In this document: in pieces, positions 11,828-22,072 of the stretch | Layout of the letters: every line of letters starts with the position of its first letter | Position numbering within the stretch: position 1 is the first letter of the stretch | From: Stemphylium vesicarium | Lineage: Eukaryota > Ascomycota > Dothideomycetes > Pleosporales > Pleosporaceae | Reading direction: 5' to 3' | Length of the DNA stretch: 64,000 nt | Assembly: GCA_004380135.1 (NCBI GenBank) | Contig: QXCR01000058.1 | Coordinates: 62,001-126,000, forward strand | The notes under the pieces: generated by a model | What the model saw: the letters and a program-made list of their open reading frames with translations, nothing else | What the model was told of the DNA's origin: nothing | Database searches by the model: none | Program-made: the position numbers and the translations under genes

Positions 11828-12913
11828 ATGTCATTCATCCCCCGCCATGCCTTCCCGCCAATTCCGTCGCTGCCGCGGTCCTATTTCCTGGGCCACCACA
11901 AGTCGGGGCTCCAGAAGATGAAATCGCTGCTTGCGTCCATCGATCTAGTCATCGAATGCCGCGACTATCGCGTACCACTTACATCGCGCAACCCCCTGTT
12001 TGAGAGCGCACTAGAAGGCAAAGAAAGAGTTGTCGTCTACACAAAGCGGGACTTGGGTGGTGGATCGCGCGACAACCGGAACGAAGAGATAATCACGAAA
12101 TGGCACCACCCCACCACGACTATGTTCGTGCGGAACGGCAAGGATACAGAGGGCGAAGTCAGCGGCCGGAAGAGCGTGATCAAACTCCTTGATATTCTCA
12201 GGGAGCATGCGCAGAAGAGGTGGAAGCTCGTCGGCCACAGGGTCATGGTCGTGGGCATGCCTAATGTTGGCAAGTCTACGCTTCTGAACGCGCTACGCGC
12301 CCAGGGAATCGGCAAGGGCAAGGTCGCGGCTACGGGTGCTCAACCTGGTGTTACGCGAAAGGTCAGCAGCAGCGGTGTCAAGATCATACCCAGTGAGGAC
12401 GACATGGAATCGGCGGATGTTGGTGCGAAGAAAAAGCTCCAGGGCGTAGGCGGAGGTGTCTATCTTCTTGATACGCCGGGAGTCTTTATCCCGTACGTCC
12501 CAGACGCAGAAGCCATGATGAAACTGGCGCTGTGCGGTTCCGTCAAGGATACCATCATCCCGCCTATCATGCTCGCGGATTACCTGCTCTACCATCTCAA
12601 TCTCCAGTCTCCTGCGCTCTATTCTGAATACGCCTCGCCTACCAACGACATCATGGAACTCCTTTCTGAGATTGCAAGGAAAACGGGTCGACTGGGGAAG
12701 GGGGGCGTCATCGATGCAGAAGCGACGTCTCTGTGGATGATACAGAAGTGGAGGAGCGGCAACATTGGTCGCTTTCTGCTGGATGAGGTTAATGAGGGGA
12801 GTTTGGAGAAGGCGAAGATCGATGAAGAGGGTGTTGCGCCTAGCTTTAATCAGGCGAGGAAGGCGGAGAGGGAGAGGAGGCGGGAGAGAAATAGGGCTAG
12901 AGGCGAGAAATGA
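11828..12913 (+). CDS. MTG1: Mitochondrial ribosome-assembly GTPase Mtg1
   Basis: A single exon encodes 361 residues. The GTPase motifs are circularly permuted as in the YlqF/RbgA/Mtg1 family: G4 (TKRD) comes first at about residue 74, then G1 (GMPNVGKS) near residue 143, then G3 (DTPG) near 217. The DTPG is followed by VFIPY and the family-typical MMKLALCGSVKD segment. Family members bind the large mitoribosomal subunit at the inner membrane and act late in its assembly. The N-terminus (residues 1-20, with Arg and Pro and no acidic residues) could serve for mitochondrial targeting. The length fits yeast Mtg1, and the basic Arg-rich C-terminus (ERERRRERNRARGEK) is a fungal extension. Confidence 0.92.
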   Translation: MSFIPRHAFPPIPSLPRSYFLGHHKSGLQKMKSLLASIDLVIECRDYRVPLTSRNPLFESALEGKERVVVYTKRDLGGGSRDNRNEEIITKWHHPTTTMFVRNGKDTEGEVSGRKSVIKLLDILREHAQKRWKLVGHRVMVVGMPNVGKSTLLNALRAQGIGKGKVAATGAQPGVTRKVSSSGVKIIPSEDDMESADVGAKKKLQGVGGGVYLLDTPGVFIPYVPDAEAMMKLALCGSVKDTIIPPIMLADYLLYHLNLQSPALYSEYASPTNDIMELLSEIARKTGRLGKGGVIDAEATSLWMIQKWRSGNIGRFLLDEVNEGSLEKAKIDEEGVAPSFNQARKAERERRRERNRARGEK

Positions 12914-13068
12914 AAGTGTGCTTGCTTTGGTCTTGCTCAATTTTGTTCCAGTGCTGGAGCATTCAGTATGTGTGGGGACTGATGGTAGATTTTGGTGGCC
13001 TCAGGCCCAACAAGAATGTTTTTCAAAACTATATACTGCGATATCAATCAGTTTCCATCTCGCGGAGG

Positions 13069-13180
13069 CTACAAGCCCGTATGGCGTGCCTGGAGGATGA
13101 AAGAGGCGGCTACTGTGGGGATCACCCACATGGTGAAGGTCCCCGGGGCCATAGGTGTGACTGTCTTTGTTGATTGTCCT
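13069..13180 (-). pseudogene. Decayed copy B of the 3' end of the HPW-module gene
   Basis: On the minus strand this reads KTVTPMAPGTFTM...FILQARHTGL and stops at 13069-13071. It matches the neighbouring copy A base for base at many positions, for example the shared aaagacagtcac and gtgatccc/gtgacccc stretches, and the stop falls at the same place. No start codon or upstream coding context belongs to it. It is a truncated tandem unit. Confidence 0.6.
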
Positions 13181-13196
13181 GGAGCCCTTCAAGCGC

Positions 13197-13421
13197 CTAC
13201 AAATCGGCGTGGCATGCCTGGACAACGAAAGTTGAAGCCACCAAGGGGGTCACCAACGACGTGATGGTCGCCGGGGCCGCTGGAGTGACTGTCTTCGTCC
13301 ATGCCGATGGGCCTACGACGGTGACCATGGTTTTCGACGATGGCACGATCACCTTTGATGTAGAAGATCCTACGACTCCCAGCGGCCCCAAGGGGTCGCT
13401 GCCCAATAGGCAAGTTTCCAT
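13197..13421 (-). pseudogene. Decayed copy A of the 3' end of the HPW-module gene
   Basis: The minus-strand frame ends in VVQACHADL and a TAG at 13197-13199. The expressed-looking gene at 9705-11465 ends PPHADL and TAG. The similarity continues past both stop codons: both read cttgaagg then ctcca and gac. Upstream the frame has the same Thr/Val character (KTMVTVVGPSAWTKTVTP). The piece has no signal peptide, no HPW module and no plausible start. It is therefore best read as an inverted, truncated duplicate. Confidence 0.65.
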
Positions 13422-13447
13422 TAGAGATGTTTACGTTCTATTTAGCA

Positions 13448-13464
13448 TTTTTTTTTTTTTTTTT
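13448..13464 (+). repeat. Poly(T) tract
   Basis: A run of about seventeen T within an AT-rich non-coding stretch (13440-13580). It has no evident function. Confidence 0.9.
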
Positions 13465-13886
13465 AATTTTAAAGTGCGTATACTTTACGTATTAGCCTAA
13501 TAAGGACTGATCACCTAGTTTAGATCGCAATTACAATAATAATCTTTTTACTTTAACTTTTAATTTGTTGCGATGAATGCAGTGAAGCAAATGATCATGT
13601 AGAGCAGCTTAGCAAAAGGTAATCAGTGTATTGTTGTTGTGTTGTTGTAGCTACGACGCGCGCAGCTATATATATCCTCTGTTTACATGACGTATCTCTG
13701 ATGCCAGCAAGAGCAGAAGGTGCTCATGGAGTGGAAGGAGGAGAGCAGGACAACGCACGTGGCACACGTGACGTGCCCACCTCACAAACCGTCACATAAT
13801 TTCTAGTAGGCTAAGAGGCGGCCTACTATAAGATAGATGATATACCCCTATGAGAAAACTGGTGATAGGCACTCTCCCGGAAAACC

Positions 13887-14060
13887 TTACGACGACGAAG
13901 GCTTGGTTGACGGGCCTCGGGTGAAGACAGTCTTTGGAGGGAAAGTGGTGATGACAGGCCCCTACGTGGGTTGTCGTTGTCGTCGCGCTAAACACCGTTG
14001 ATGTCGATGACCCTATGACGATTAGGTTTTTTGTCGACGGGCCTCGCGTGTAGACAGTCT
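13887..14060 (-). pseudogene. Thr/Val-rich coding remnant with an internal frameshift
   Basis: On the minus strand one frame reads TVYTRGPSTKNLIVIGSSTS followed by a run of Thr. A second frame then takes over (VITTFPPKTVFTRGPSTK) and ends at a TAA at 13887-13889. The phrase TV(Y/F)TRGPSTK occurs in both frames, so this is a tandem repeat of one coding unit broken by a frameshift. The composition matches the Thr/Val-rich parts of the HPW-module protein. No start or full gene can be assembled. Confidence 0.5.
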
Positions 14061-14117
14061 CTCAGCCTCTGAAAGACATGGCTGTCATCAGGGTGACTCG
14101 CACCTTTTGGCTCCCTT

Positions 14118-14327
14118 TCAGCCGCCGAGAGTAATAAATTTAACGATAGGGGGTGGGGGACCGTTCACTATGACTGTGACCAAAGACTCCGCCATAACAG
14201 AGGGCCCAAACAACGTGACTGGGGAAGGTTCTGGTGCGGCTACGTGTGCTGCGCCGATGTGGATGTTCTGTTGCGGAGCTCCAGACTTTGAAGGCGTAGG
14301 CGAGCCGTTCACTGTCACTGTGGCCAT
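14118..14327 (-). pseudogene. Small Thr/Val-rich open frame, probably a remnant
   Basis: A 69-codon minus-strand frame contains two similar phrases, ATVTVNGSPTP and LVTVIVNGPPPP, about 45 residues apart. It follows the broken gene at 14333-15348 in a different frame and may be the frameshifted end of that gene. It could instead be a separate piece of the same Thr/Val-rich family. Confidence 0.35.
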
Positions 14328-14332
14328 AGACT

Positions 14333-15348
14333 CTACCGTGATTGGGTACAGCTTGGTGGTATGACTTTGGAAAAGAGAATGAAGGAGCAGGCAAGTTCAA
14401 CTCCCAAGGGAATGGTGATTTCCGCTTGCAAAGCGACCTTGGACCACAGAATGTCAGTGTTGAAATTTTAACAATTGGGGATAGATAACTCACCTTCTGG
14501 TTGACTTTCATACCGATGTTGGTTTGAATCATGTGCGACGAGACAAAGCTACTAAACTTTGACTCTGTATCATGGCCAAGCAACTGATCAAAAGCATTGC
14601 GATCAAGCACGCTAAATTCTACATTGATATAAAAATCAACGTCGATGTCGAGTCCCGTGTTGATGAAAGTGAACGAAGGAAGTACCCCCTCATTATCTCC
14701 CTAGCTGGCTGTATAGCGCCTACGTGCCTAAGACCCGTAGACATCCGCATGTTGAAGTCGAGACCCATGTCGCCCGAGGTAAGGTTGCTGACCTTTTCCT
14801 ATATCTTGTTCAGGGTCTTGCCAGCGACATGCGTGGCAGCGCTCGCTGTCTTGTGCCCGCCGCTTTTGACCTTGTCTTCGAGGTGCTCGACTGAATCCTT
14901 CAGGTGATCTCAAATCCCGCCTGCCGCGATGTTGGTGGGGTCTTTCAGCTCCGTGTTCGATCCCAGGGCTTTATCTGTGCGTATGGCCGGCGAGAAAGCG
15001 TCGTTCGTGCGATTATGAAAACCGCTGAGGCTCCCAAACGAGGGACTTACTTTGGAAGCCGCATTTGTGCCTAAAGATCGGAAACCAAAGTTAGCGTGTG
15101 TTTCAAAGTCAGTTCGTGCATTGATGATACTTACTGTGCCAAGTAGGGGCGTTGAACTTTGCAATAATGCGTACGGCGATCGGGACTCCTGGACCTTCAC
15201 TAAAAGAATATGACACGGCCCCATACACCGGGCGCTCTCCAGCTTCGGCTTCGCATGATGAGTCTTCAGCAACAAAGAGTAGATCGTTCCTGGTTGGCCA
15301 CTGCTTAGCAGATTGAAAGGAAATGTAGTCTGCGAACTCTATGGAGAG
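14333..15348 (-). pseudogene. Degenerate gene with in-frame stop codons
   Basis: A minus-strand exon at 15348-15135 (LSIEFADYISFQ...APTWH) ends in a good donor (gtaagt). After an acceptor near 15071 the frame resumes with NAASKVSPSFGSLSGFHNR. It then runs through a TGA and a TAG while staying coding-like on both sides (DHLKDSVEHLEDKVKSGGHK, EKVSNLTSGDMGLDFNMRM). It then shifts to another frame (VLPSFTFINTGLDIDVDFYI...VNQK), crosses an intron-like gtgagt...caag (14493-14438), and continues VALQAEITIPLGVELAC to a TAG at 14333-14335. I do not recognise the family. The upstream frame at 15339-15701 may be part of the same gene. Both internal stops are one C-to-T change from sense codons (CGA, CAG). 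Confidence 0.5.
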
Positions 15349-15701
15349 CTTGTGTTGTTAGAATCGGGCTTTGAGCAAAAAGGAATGTCGTGGATTAAGA
15401 AGATTAAAGGCGAATACCATAGCGAGCCAGTTGCGGGAAGCGAGGATGGGACGATAATCGGGAAAGCAGTGACGTGGGGTAAATCGTGGTTGCCCGCAGA
15501 CAGTGTTGGCAACAACCAACTAATCAAGCCATTCAAACCTAATGTAGTAATGGCTTGACCTACAATAGATAGTGGATTACCATGCCAGGCTAGACTGACT
15601 TGATTGATTTGATTGTTGCTAACACTGCCTGCAGATATCAGAATATTCGTCGACAGGATTGACACGGGTTTGAGGACCGAACCTGTCAGAACGAGCCTCA
15701 C

Positions 15702-16346
15702 GCTGTATGCAGAGGGCTCCGAACTTGGCCGTTCTTTTGATCAATTTATACTGGGCGGTTGCGACAAGTGCATGATCTTGAGCAGAAGAGAGGCGGGTAA
15801 GTACACGGTTATGGCGCATTTTGGGCCTCTTGATCCGGTGCCAGAATCTCAGATTCCTACCCTTGAATGGTATCTCGCACAGGTAAGGTTCCTTACAGAC
15901 AGGAGGTTATGACGCTACGGTCCATCGCCTAATAGCTGATGTAAGGAGTGGGCATAATTAGTAGACATGTGTTCAGACGGACTTCGACACAAAGGCAAGG
16001 CGACGTTAGGTGAAGGAAAGATAACAAGGATGATGCTCTCGTATCAACGATAGTAGTAATGAGGGTAATCATTCTGGCTCTATGGGGGATTTGAATGATG
16101 CCGTAAGGGTAGATTGCTTGACGCTGTTGAAGAAAAATGTTCGAGCGAATCATGAACCCCCGCATCCTTAAAGAGTATGTCAGCCCCAATACCAGAATCG
16201 GGCCTGAGAAAAAGAGGAAACGGTAGTCTCCCAAGACTGATCCCAACTGCAATTGCGGCTATGATGACTAGCCATGTAAGTCGCCTTCAACGAGCGATAG
16301 CAATAACCCTGCGAGGTCGCGCAGGGAGGGCCACAGCGGATGGCGC
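15702..16346. other. Gene-poor stretch inside the decayed region
   Basis: The open frames are short and unsupported. The plus frame at 15613-15912 (99 codons) has no recognisable domain and lies opposite the minus-strand remnants. I see nothing definite. Confidence 0.4.
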
Positions 16347-16557
16347 CTAAACGGGTGGCGTGTCCATCGTCACTGTGGCGGTGACTGTGGCGGTGACTGA
16401 CACGATGGGGATGGAGGTGACTGTCACGAAGGTGGTTTCTGTCGTGACGGGGATGGTGCTTGTCAAGATGGGGTAGGTCCATTCTGTTACTATGTGCCTC
16501 TTTCGTGGTGGAGCTCCATGCTTCGAGGGTGCAAGCGAAGGTGTACCGATAGCAGCT
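16347..16557 (-). pseudogene. 3' exon of a Thr/Val-rich protein, orphan
   Basis: A minus-strand exon begins after a textbook acceptor (gagctaattgttctacag, ending near 16558). It reads AIGTPSLAPSKHGAPP, then a dense Thr/Val tail (VTTETTFVTVTS, VSVTATVTATVTMDTPPV), to a TAG at 16347-16349. The composition resembles the tail of the HPW-module protein. The upstream exons could not be followed. The frame at 16941-17330 on the same strand is a candidate, but the two cannot be joined convincingly. This could be a real gene of which I see only the last exon. Confidence 0.4.
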
Positions 16558-16940
16558 GTAGAACAATTAGCTCATGAAATCCTGTCAATCTAGTAGTAGG
16601 GCGGCCATACCATGAAGGGAGTCTAGTTCTACCTTTTCCTCCTAGGCGAAAGTGGGAAGAGATAGCTAAGCTGCACCGAGCCCAAGAATGGTGGGAAGGC
16701 GCATTCTTAATCCTGAGAAGAAGAATGACTTTCAGAGAAAGAGCTTAATGAGCTTTGGCGGGTGAGAAAGAAGATGGTAGAGATGTTGAAGAAAGAAGGC
16801 CGGATGATGAGGCTCAAAGACTTCTAGGTAAGTAAGAGTGGAAGCTTGTGAAGTTGGATATTCAAGCTATGTGGGATTTGGGTGCAATATATAGCCTGCT
16901 AGGAAGTCTGGTTGCGCGGCTCATCTTGAGCTCGCATACT

Positions 16941-17330
16941 TTATGTTCTAGACTCAAATTGTTTGGCCTCATCAGGTAGCTGATGATGCAAATATTGCAC
17001 CAAGTATACTCTCCAAAAATTAGGCAACAGAGTGCGTATATCGACATAGGAAAGGAGTGTTGCACTGTGGTTTTCGTTATTGGTCGCAACAACTTGCATG
17101 AGTGGAGAGGATGATACGTAGGGAGTGGTTAGCCCGGTGACATCGTATAGCTCTGAAGCGAAGGGCGCACTAGCCATTGCCCACATTTCAAGTCCTATCT
17201 CAGGCGTGGAAGGATGTTGTGACGACTGGCCCATACCGGTGCCCGCCCCTACGAAACGTGGACTTACCCTGAGCCGTACGTTTCTTATCAACAATTGAAC
17301 GGAACATGCAATTCTAGTCATACTGATCAT
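16941..17330 (-). other. Minus-strand open frame of uncertain status
   Basis: A 129-codon frame includes VSPRFVGAGTGMGQSSQ and MWAMASAPFASELYDVTGL, which look coding-like. I recognise no domain. It may be an exon of the Thr/Val-rich gene whose last exon is at 16347-16557, or a remnant. The start is not supported. Confidence 0.3.
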
Positions 17331-17863
17331 CTGATAGACTCCAATATCGAAGATAATATTCGTACGTTTTCAGCTGCTCCCTCCAGCGCGATAGCCGGGT
17401 CCGGGTTCGGGGACGAAGGCGAAAGGAGGGCAATCAATTACATAGCTGAAGGGATGCCCCATAACTCCCGAATTACCATTTTTCAACCTGCCCCATTCTC
17501 GCTCAGGCAGTCGAGACATGCATTCCTTTGCGGAAGTCGGTCATGTCGTGTCGCTGGGCAAGTGTCGAGCAGCAGGAAGATGTCTGAAGTTTCGGGGGCA
17601 AGTGCAAAAGATCGGCCGGCTAATGCAAGCCGTTCTCCGCATATGCATGTCGCGCTACGGGACGTTACTGTACGCCAAGGCTCTAGCGCGACACGCGGGA
17701 ATCTCTTTGAAGTGTGACGTTTGCGGCCAGCCTGGTCGCAGTTCAACCTCTCCTTTACCTTGCATTCTTTTGGGGGGGTTGCTTAACAATTGCTTGTATC
17801 GCACTACACTTATGCGATTATCAATTCGCACTTCCTACCATTATTGAAGAAACTGACCGGACA
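17331..17863. other. Intergenic, promoter of the Acinus-like gene
   Basis: No gene is supported. Overlapping short frames occur on both strands without recognisable content. Confidence 0.45.
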
Positions 17864-19961
17864 ATGGCCGACTACAGCAAGCAGACAGTCGCGCAGCTGC
17901 GGCAGATATTGAAAGACCGGGGCATACCGAGTACGGGCCTGACGCGAAAGGCACAAATCATCGAGAAGCTTGAAGAGGCAGACGGCCCTCTCGAAGCGAC
18001 CAATGCACCCGAAGCGGGCGACGATGGCGCAGACGCGCCGTCAGATGCAGCCGAACAGGTCGACAAGGAAGTCGACGAGAAGCATGTCGTCCCCAAAGTT
18101 GAAGCTCCTGGGCCTGCGCTTGAAGAAGCTGAAGGTATGTAGAAGTCATTACCCAAAGTCTGTACAATCGGCGCCTAACCCAACTGTAGAACCCGGCGCG
18201 CAACCCGAAGCGGAACCTGAAGCGATGCCCGTACCTGTAGCCGCCACAGACGCCATGCCAGAGACAATATCACACATCGATAGCGAAGTCCCACCGCCGG
18301 ATCAGGCTCAGGCCGTCGAGAAGCCTGCCGAAGCCGTCACAAAAGTAGACGAGCCGGGCTCGATACAGCCAGCGGGAGTGTTCAATCCGCCGCCAGCGGA
18401 CCTAGATGAGGCAGTTGGCCTAACAGTCACAGAGCCTGCTGATGCAGAAGTAGAGAGAGAGAATACCGAGCAAGTTCCAAAAGGGGAATTGCCGGATGCT
18501 CCTGGACCGGCTGCTGAAGCATTGCGACTGGCGCATCACGAATCTGAAGCAGTCGGAGATACTCAGGATATTGACATGGACGCGAAACCATCTTCGTTTA
18601 CGCCTAGTGAACAACAATCAGTGGAAAAGCCAGAATCACTCACCATACCCGAGCAGTCGACGGCCGAGACGTCTAGACTCAACACCGAAGAGCTCGAGGC
18701 TGATTCTAGAAAACGCAAAAGGCGCAGTGACACCCCAGAGATGAAACCCCAAGAAATCAGAGCGAAGAGGCATAGGACAAGCGAGGAGCCCGCTCCCGAG
18801 GTTCATCTAAAAGAAGACGAGGACGTGGTCATGGAGCAACGGCCAGAAGAAGAGACCGAGCATGCGACAGACGTTAAACACGTTCCGACGAATGGCAACC
18901 ACGCTCTCTCCATGGAAGCAGACTCACCGACCGCCGAGCCCGAGGCTAGGCGTGAAAGAAGGGAAAAGGCAGCTCGATACAAAGACCTGGTCAAGTCCAG
19001 CGTAAACGAGATACATCAAGAGGCGTTGACTGACGACAGGCCAACGGTGCCCGCCCTCCATCCAGTAACATCTGCCCTGTACATTCGTAACTTTATGCGG
19101 CCACTGCGTCCGGAACCACTACAAGCACACTTAGTGGCCCTCGCCTCTCCGCCTGCTAGCTCGCCCGACTCTTCGATCGTCAAAGCGCTCTTCCTAGACT
19201 CGATGAAGACACACGCTCTTGTTCTGTTCACTTCTAAAACCGCAGCATCACGAGTACGAGCGTCGCTACATGGCTCGATATGGCCGCCGGAAGGGAACAG
19301 GAAGGAACTGTGGGTGGACTTCATTCCCGAAGAGAGCGTTGAAAATTGGATCAAAGAGGAGGAGGACGCACTCATTGCAGAGAAGGAAGCCCGTGCCAAT
19401 AAACGGCCCATCAATCCGAAGCGTTTCGAGGTTGCATATCCTGAGTCCAGCGACGGCTCAATCACAGCAGTATTCCAGGAAGTCGGTGCGAGCGTTCCAG
19501 TGAACGCGCCAAGAGGCCCACGCGGAAGTGCCGACGTAGGGCGTCCGTCCATGCACCAGCCTCCAACACCCTCGCTTTCCTCGGCCCCAACCAAAGACGT
19601 CCGTCAGAATACTGAGGCCTCTTTCAAAACGCTGCACGACCTCTTCAACTCTACAGAAGCGAAACCACAACTGTTCTACCTTCCTGTCTCAGATGAAATC
19701 TCCGAGCTGCGGCTCAAAGAATTGGACGCTGAGACCAGCAGAGACTGGGCACCAAGTGAGACCAGAAAGGGACGCGGCATCAAGACTGAGACAAAATATA
19801 AGTACACCTTTGATGGTGACGATCGGATCGTCGAAGCCGGCGAGGATCGAGGCCCATGGAGTGAAGGATACAGAGGCGGTAGAGGTGGTAGAGGTGGCTT
19901 CAGAGGACGAGGAAGGGGAGGTGGACACCGGGGTAGAGAGGGCGATTTATGGAGAGGCTAA
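17864..19961 (+). CDS. Acinus-like SAP-domain protein with RSB motif (EJC/ASAP complex)
   Basis: Exons 17864-18134 and 18190-19961 give 680 residues. An SAP DNA/RNA-binding domain is at the N-terminus (about residues 5-39: QTVAQLRQILKDRGIPSTGL...IIEKLEE). A long acidic, Pro/Glu-rich disordered middle carries a basic nuclear-localisation-like patch (RKRKRRSDTP). An RRM-like fold follows in the C-terminal third (LYIRNFMRPLRPEPLQAHL, then ALVLFTSKTAASRVRASLHG). After it comes an RSB motif (TLHDLFNSTEAKPQLFYLPV), the segment through which Acinus binds RNPS1 and SAP18. The protein ends in an RGG-rich tail. In animals Acinus joins the exon-junction-associated ASAP complex and influences splicing. 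The same role here is inference from domain order. Confidence 0.85.
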
Positions 19962-20382
19962 AGTAATCTGGAAGCTCTATTGGGCTTTGAGCAAACGCTT
20001 GGTCGTATGCTCGCTCCTTGTACATTAGAATATATGCATGCCCAATCGATACTAGCTGTCTTAATCAGCGTATTCATATCAGAAAACGAAAGATCTTGTT
20101 TCGTGTCAACAATGTTGCCTTGATAGCCGCTTGTTCGTTGCTACATCACTGATAGACGACTGCACCGGCGCGTTGAACGCTAGGACGTTTTTGTATGAGG
20201 ACGAGAAATGGAAGTGACGTCGGAGACAACAGGGCAATACCGACGCGATTTAGCAATTACGACTACCTCGCCACGGGTTGTTCTTAGATTCCATACTCAT
20301 ATTTTGTCTTCGAGGCTCCCTGCACTTCTAAATCAGTGTTGCCAACCACGAGATTACTACAGCAATCGTCGCATTCCTCGAT
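19962..20382. other. Intergenic between Acinus-like and Ost-alpha genes
   Basis: No gene seen. It probably holds the 3' region of the preceding gene and the promoter and leader of the next. Confidence 0.5.
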
Positions 20383-21631
20383 ATGTCTACATGTGAAGGC
20401 CAGATTTCCGAAAACGAAGCCATTCTCGAAGAGGCTCTACCTATCGGGCGCAGAGAAACTACGTTTCACCTTCTCGCTCTTAACATCTGCTGCGCTTTTG
20501 CTTCGATGTCCATCGTTTTGTCGCTCTACCATATCATGCAGCATGCACTGCATTACCTGCGTCCGTATGAGCAAAAGCACATCATACGCATTCTCGCGGT
20601 CATACCCGTTTATGCCTGCACAACCTTCCTCGCGTACGTCTTCTACACTAATGATGTCTATTTCGAGCTCGTCCGCGAATGCTACGCCGCTTATGCCGTA
20701 GTGAGTTTCTTCACGCTCATGTCTCACTACATTGCGCCAGATCTCCATGAGCAAAAGGTGTACTTTCGCAACCTGCGGCCAAAGAATTGGGGTTGGCCGC
20801 TGAATTGGATTCAGAAGCTCACTGGCGGTAAGAATAACGGATGTCTCAGGAAGCCGAGAAGCGGCGTCACCTGGTTCAACGTAAGTACCTCCTTGAATTG
20901 ACTCCCTACGGTAGCTGACGGATCAGATCTGCTATATCGGTATCTTCCAGTACTGCGTCCTACGTACTATACTCACGATCATCGCCGGGATCGCGCAATC
21001 TTTTGGGGACTTCTGCAAGGGCGACCAAAGCCCTCGATACGCATCCTTGTGGACAGCTATCTTTGACGCCATTTCGGTTCTCATCGCCATATACTGCATT
21101 GAACAGGTCTACAGGCAACTCAAAGAAGATCTCGCACCTAACAAGCCTGTCCTCAAGCTGCTCAGCGTCAAGCTCATCATCTTCCTCACATTCTGGCAGA
21201 CGTGGTTGATCTCACTACTGATTCGGCTTGGGGTACTCACTTCTACGAAATACGTTGCAGAGCAAGATCTCAGAGTCGGGATCTTGTGTCTGCTTACCTG
21301 CGTGGAAATTTTCATATTCGCCATCGTCCACCGTTGGGCATTCCCTTGGAGACCCTATGATATCGATCGTCTCCCGAAATACCCAGAGCAGACTTATGAG
21401 TGCGGGCCCAATGAAGCTCTCCTTGAAGCACTCAACCCGTGGGACTACTTTTGTGCGGCTGCGCGTGGGTTCCGGTGGCTGTTCCATGGTGTTCATGCCC
21501 GGAAGCAAGATCCGTCATACGGGAAGAGTGCCGGCTTCCAGGGACGAGGTGGTATCAAATCCGACCCTCTGCACGGCGAGACCATGAGTAAGAGTGGACA
21601 GAAGGGCAAAGATCAGAGGAAAACAGCGTGA
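20383..21631 (+). CDS. Ost-alpha/TMEM184 family multi-pass membrane protein
   Basis: Exons 20383-20880 and 20927-21631 (46-base intron) give 400 residues. About seven hydrophobic segments are visible, with family-typical phrases between them (ILAVIPVYACTTFLAYVF, RECYAAYAVVSFFTLM, NWIQKLTGG, ILTIIAGIAQSFGDFC, KLLSVKLIIFLTFWQTWLIS). This is the solute-carrier-like 'organic solute transporter alpha'/DUF300 family that also contains TMEM184 and plant LAZ1. The tail is hydrophilic and basic. In fungi the substrate and location are not established; vacuolar or endosomal membranes are plausible from plant and animal relatives. Confidence 0.87.
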
Positions 21632-22072
21632 GTATTGAGGTAGGGCCTGAAATTGGCTGAGCGGGGTTGTGTATAACGTATTAGCTGTTGTTTGGATACC
21701 TGCATGATTCACAGAATATATCATCATACGTACTGTTGTCACTTTTAGGCACCACCCATAGAAGGTGTGCTTTTCGCCGCGATCAGCGCTGACGTAACGC
21801 GAATAGAACTAGGGCTGTTGTAGCAGTCCACACCAACCTCACCACAGCACGATCCCAACGTATTCGTACAATCTTCCCCGCATCTCGAGTCATGCTCACC
21901 CGAGCCGGACGAGTGGCGTCTTCGCCTGTTTGCGCACGCGATTGCGGCTAGCTTCCGCGTCCCCACCTAGATAGTATTTGAACCAGCTGCCCGCATCGAG
22001 CGCGCCTGGCTCCAGCTCGACACGATCCCTCCGCACATTGGCTCCATCCACGCATCGCACAGGGCCGAAAAG
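21632..22072. other. Intergenic upstream of the Zn2Cys6 regulator
   Basis: No gene seen. Confidence 0.5.

Noticed and set aside
12293..12940. 215-codon minus-strand open frame
   Set aside because: Antisense shadow of MTG1 including its GTPase motifs; Leu/Arg-rich nonsense composition.
13001..17717. Transposable element explanation for the gene-poor zone
   Set aside because: No reverse transcriptase, integrase, transposase or long terminal repeat could be read. The recognisable pieces are host-type coding remnants. A decayed element cannot be excluded without a repeat-library search.
19016..19594. 192-codon minus-strand frame
   Set aside because: Antisense to the RRM region of the Acinus-like gene; no independent support.
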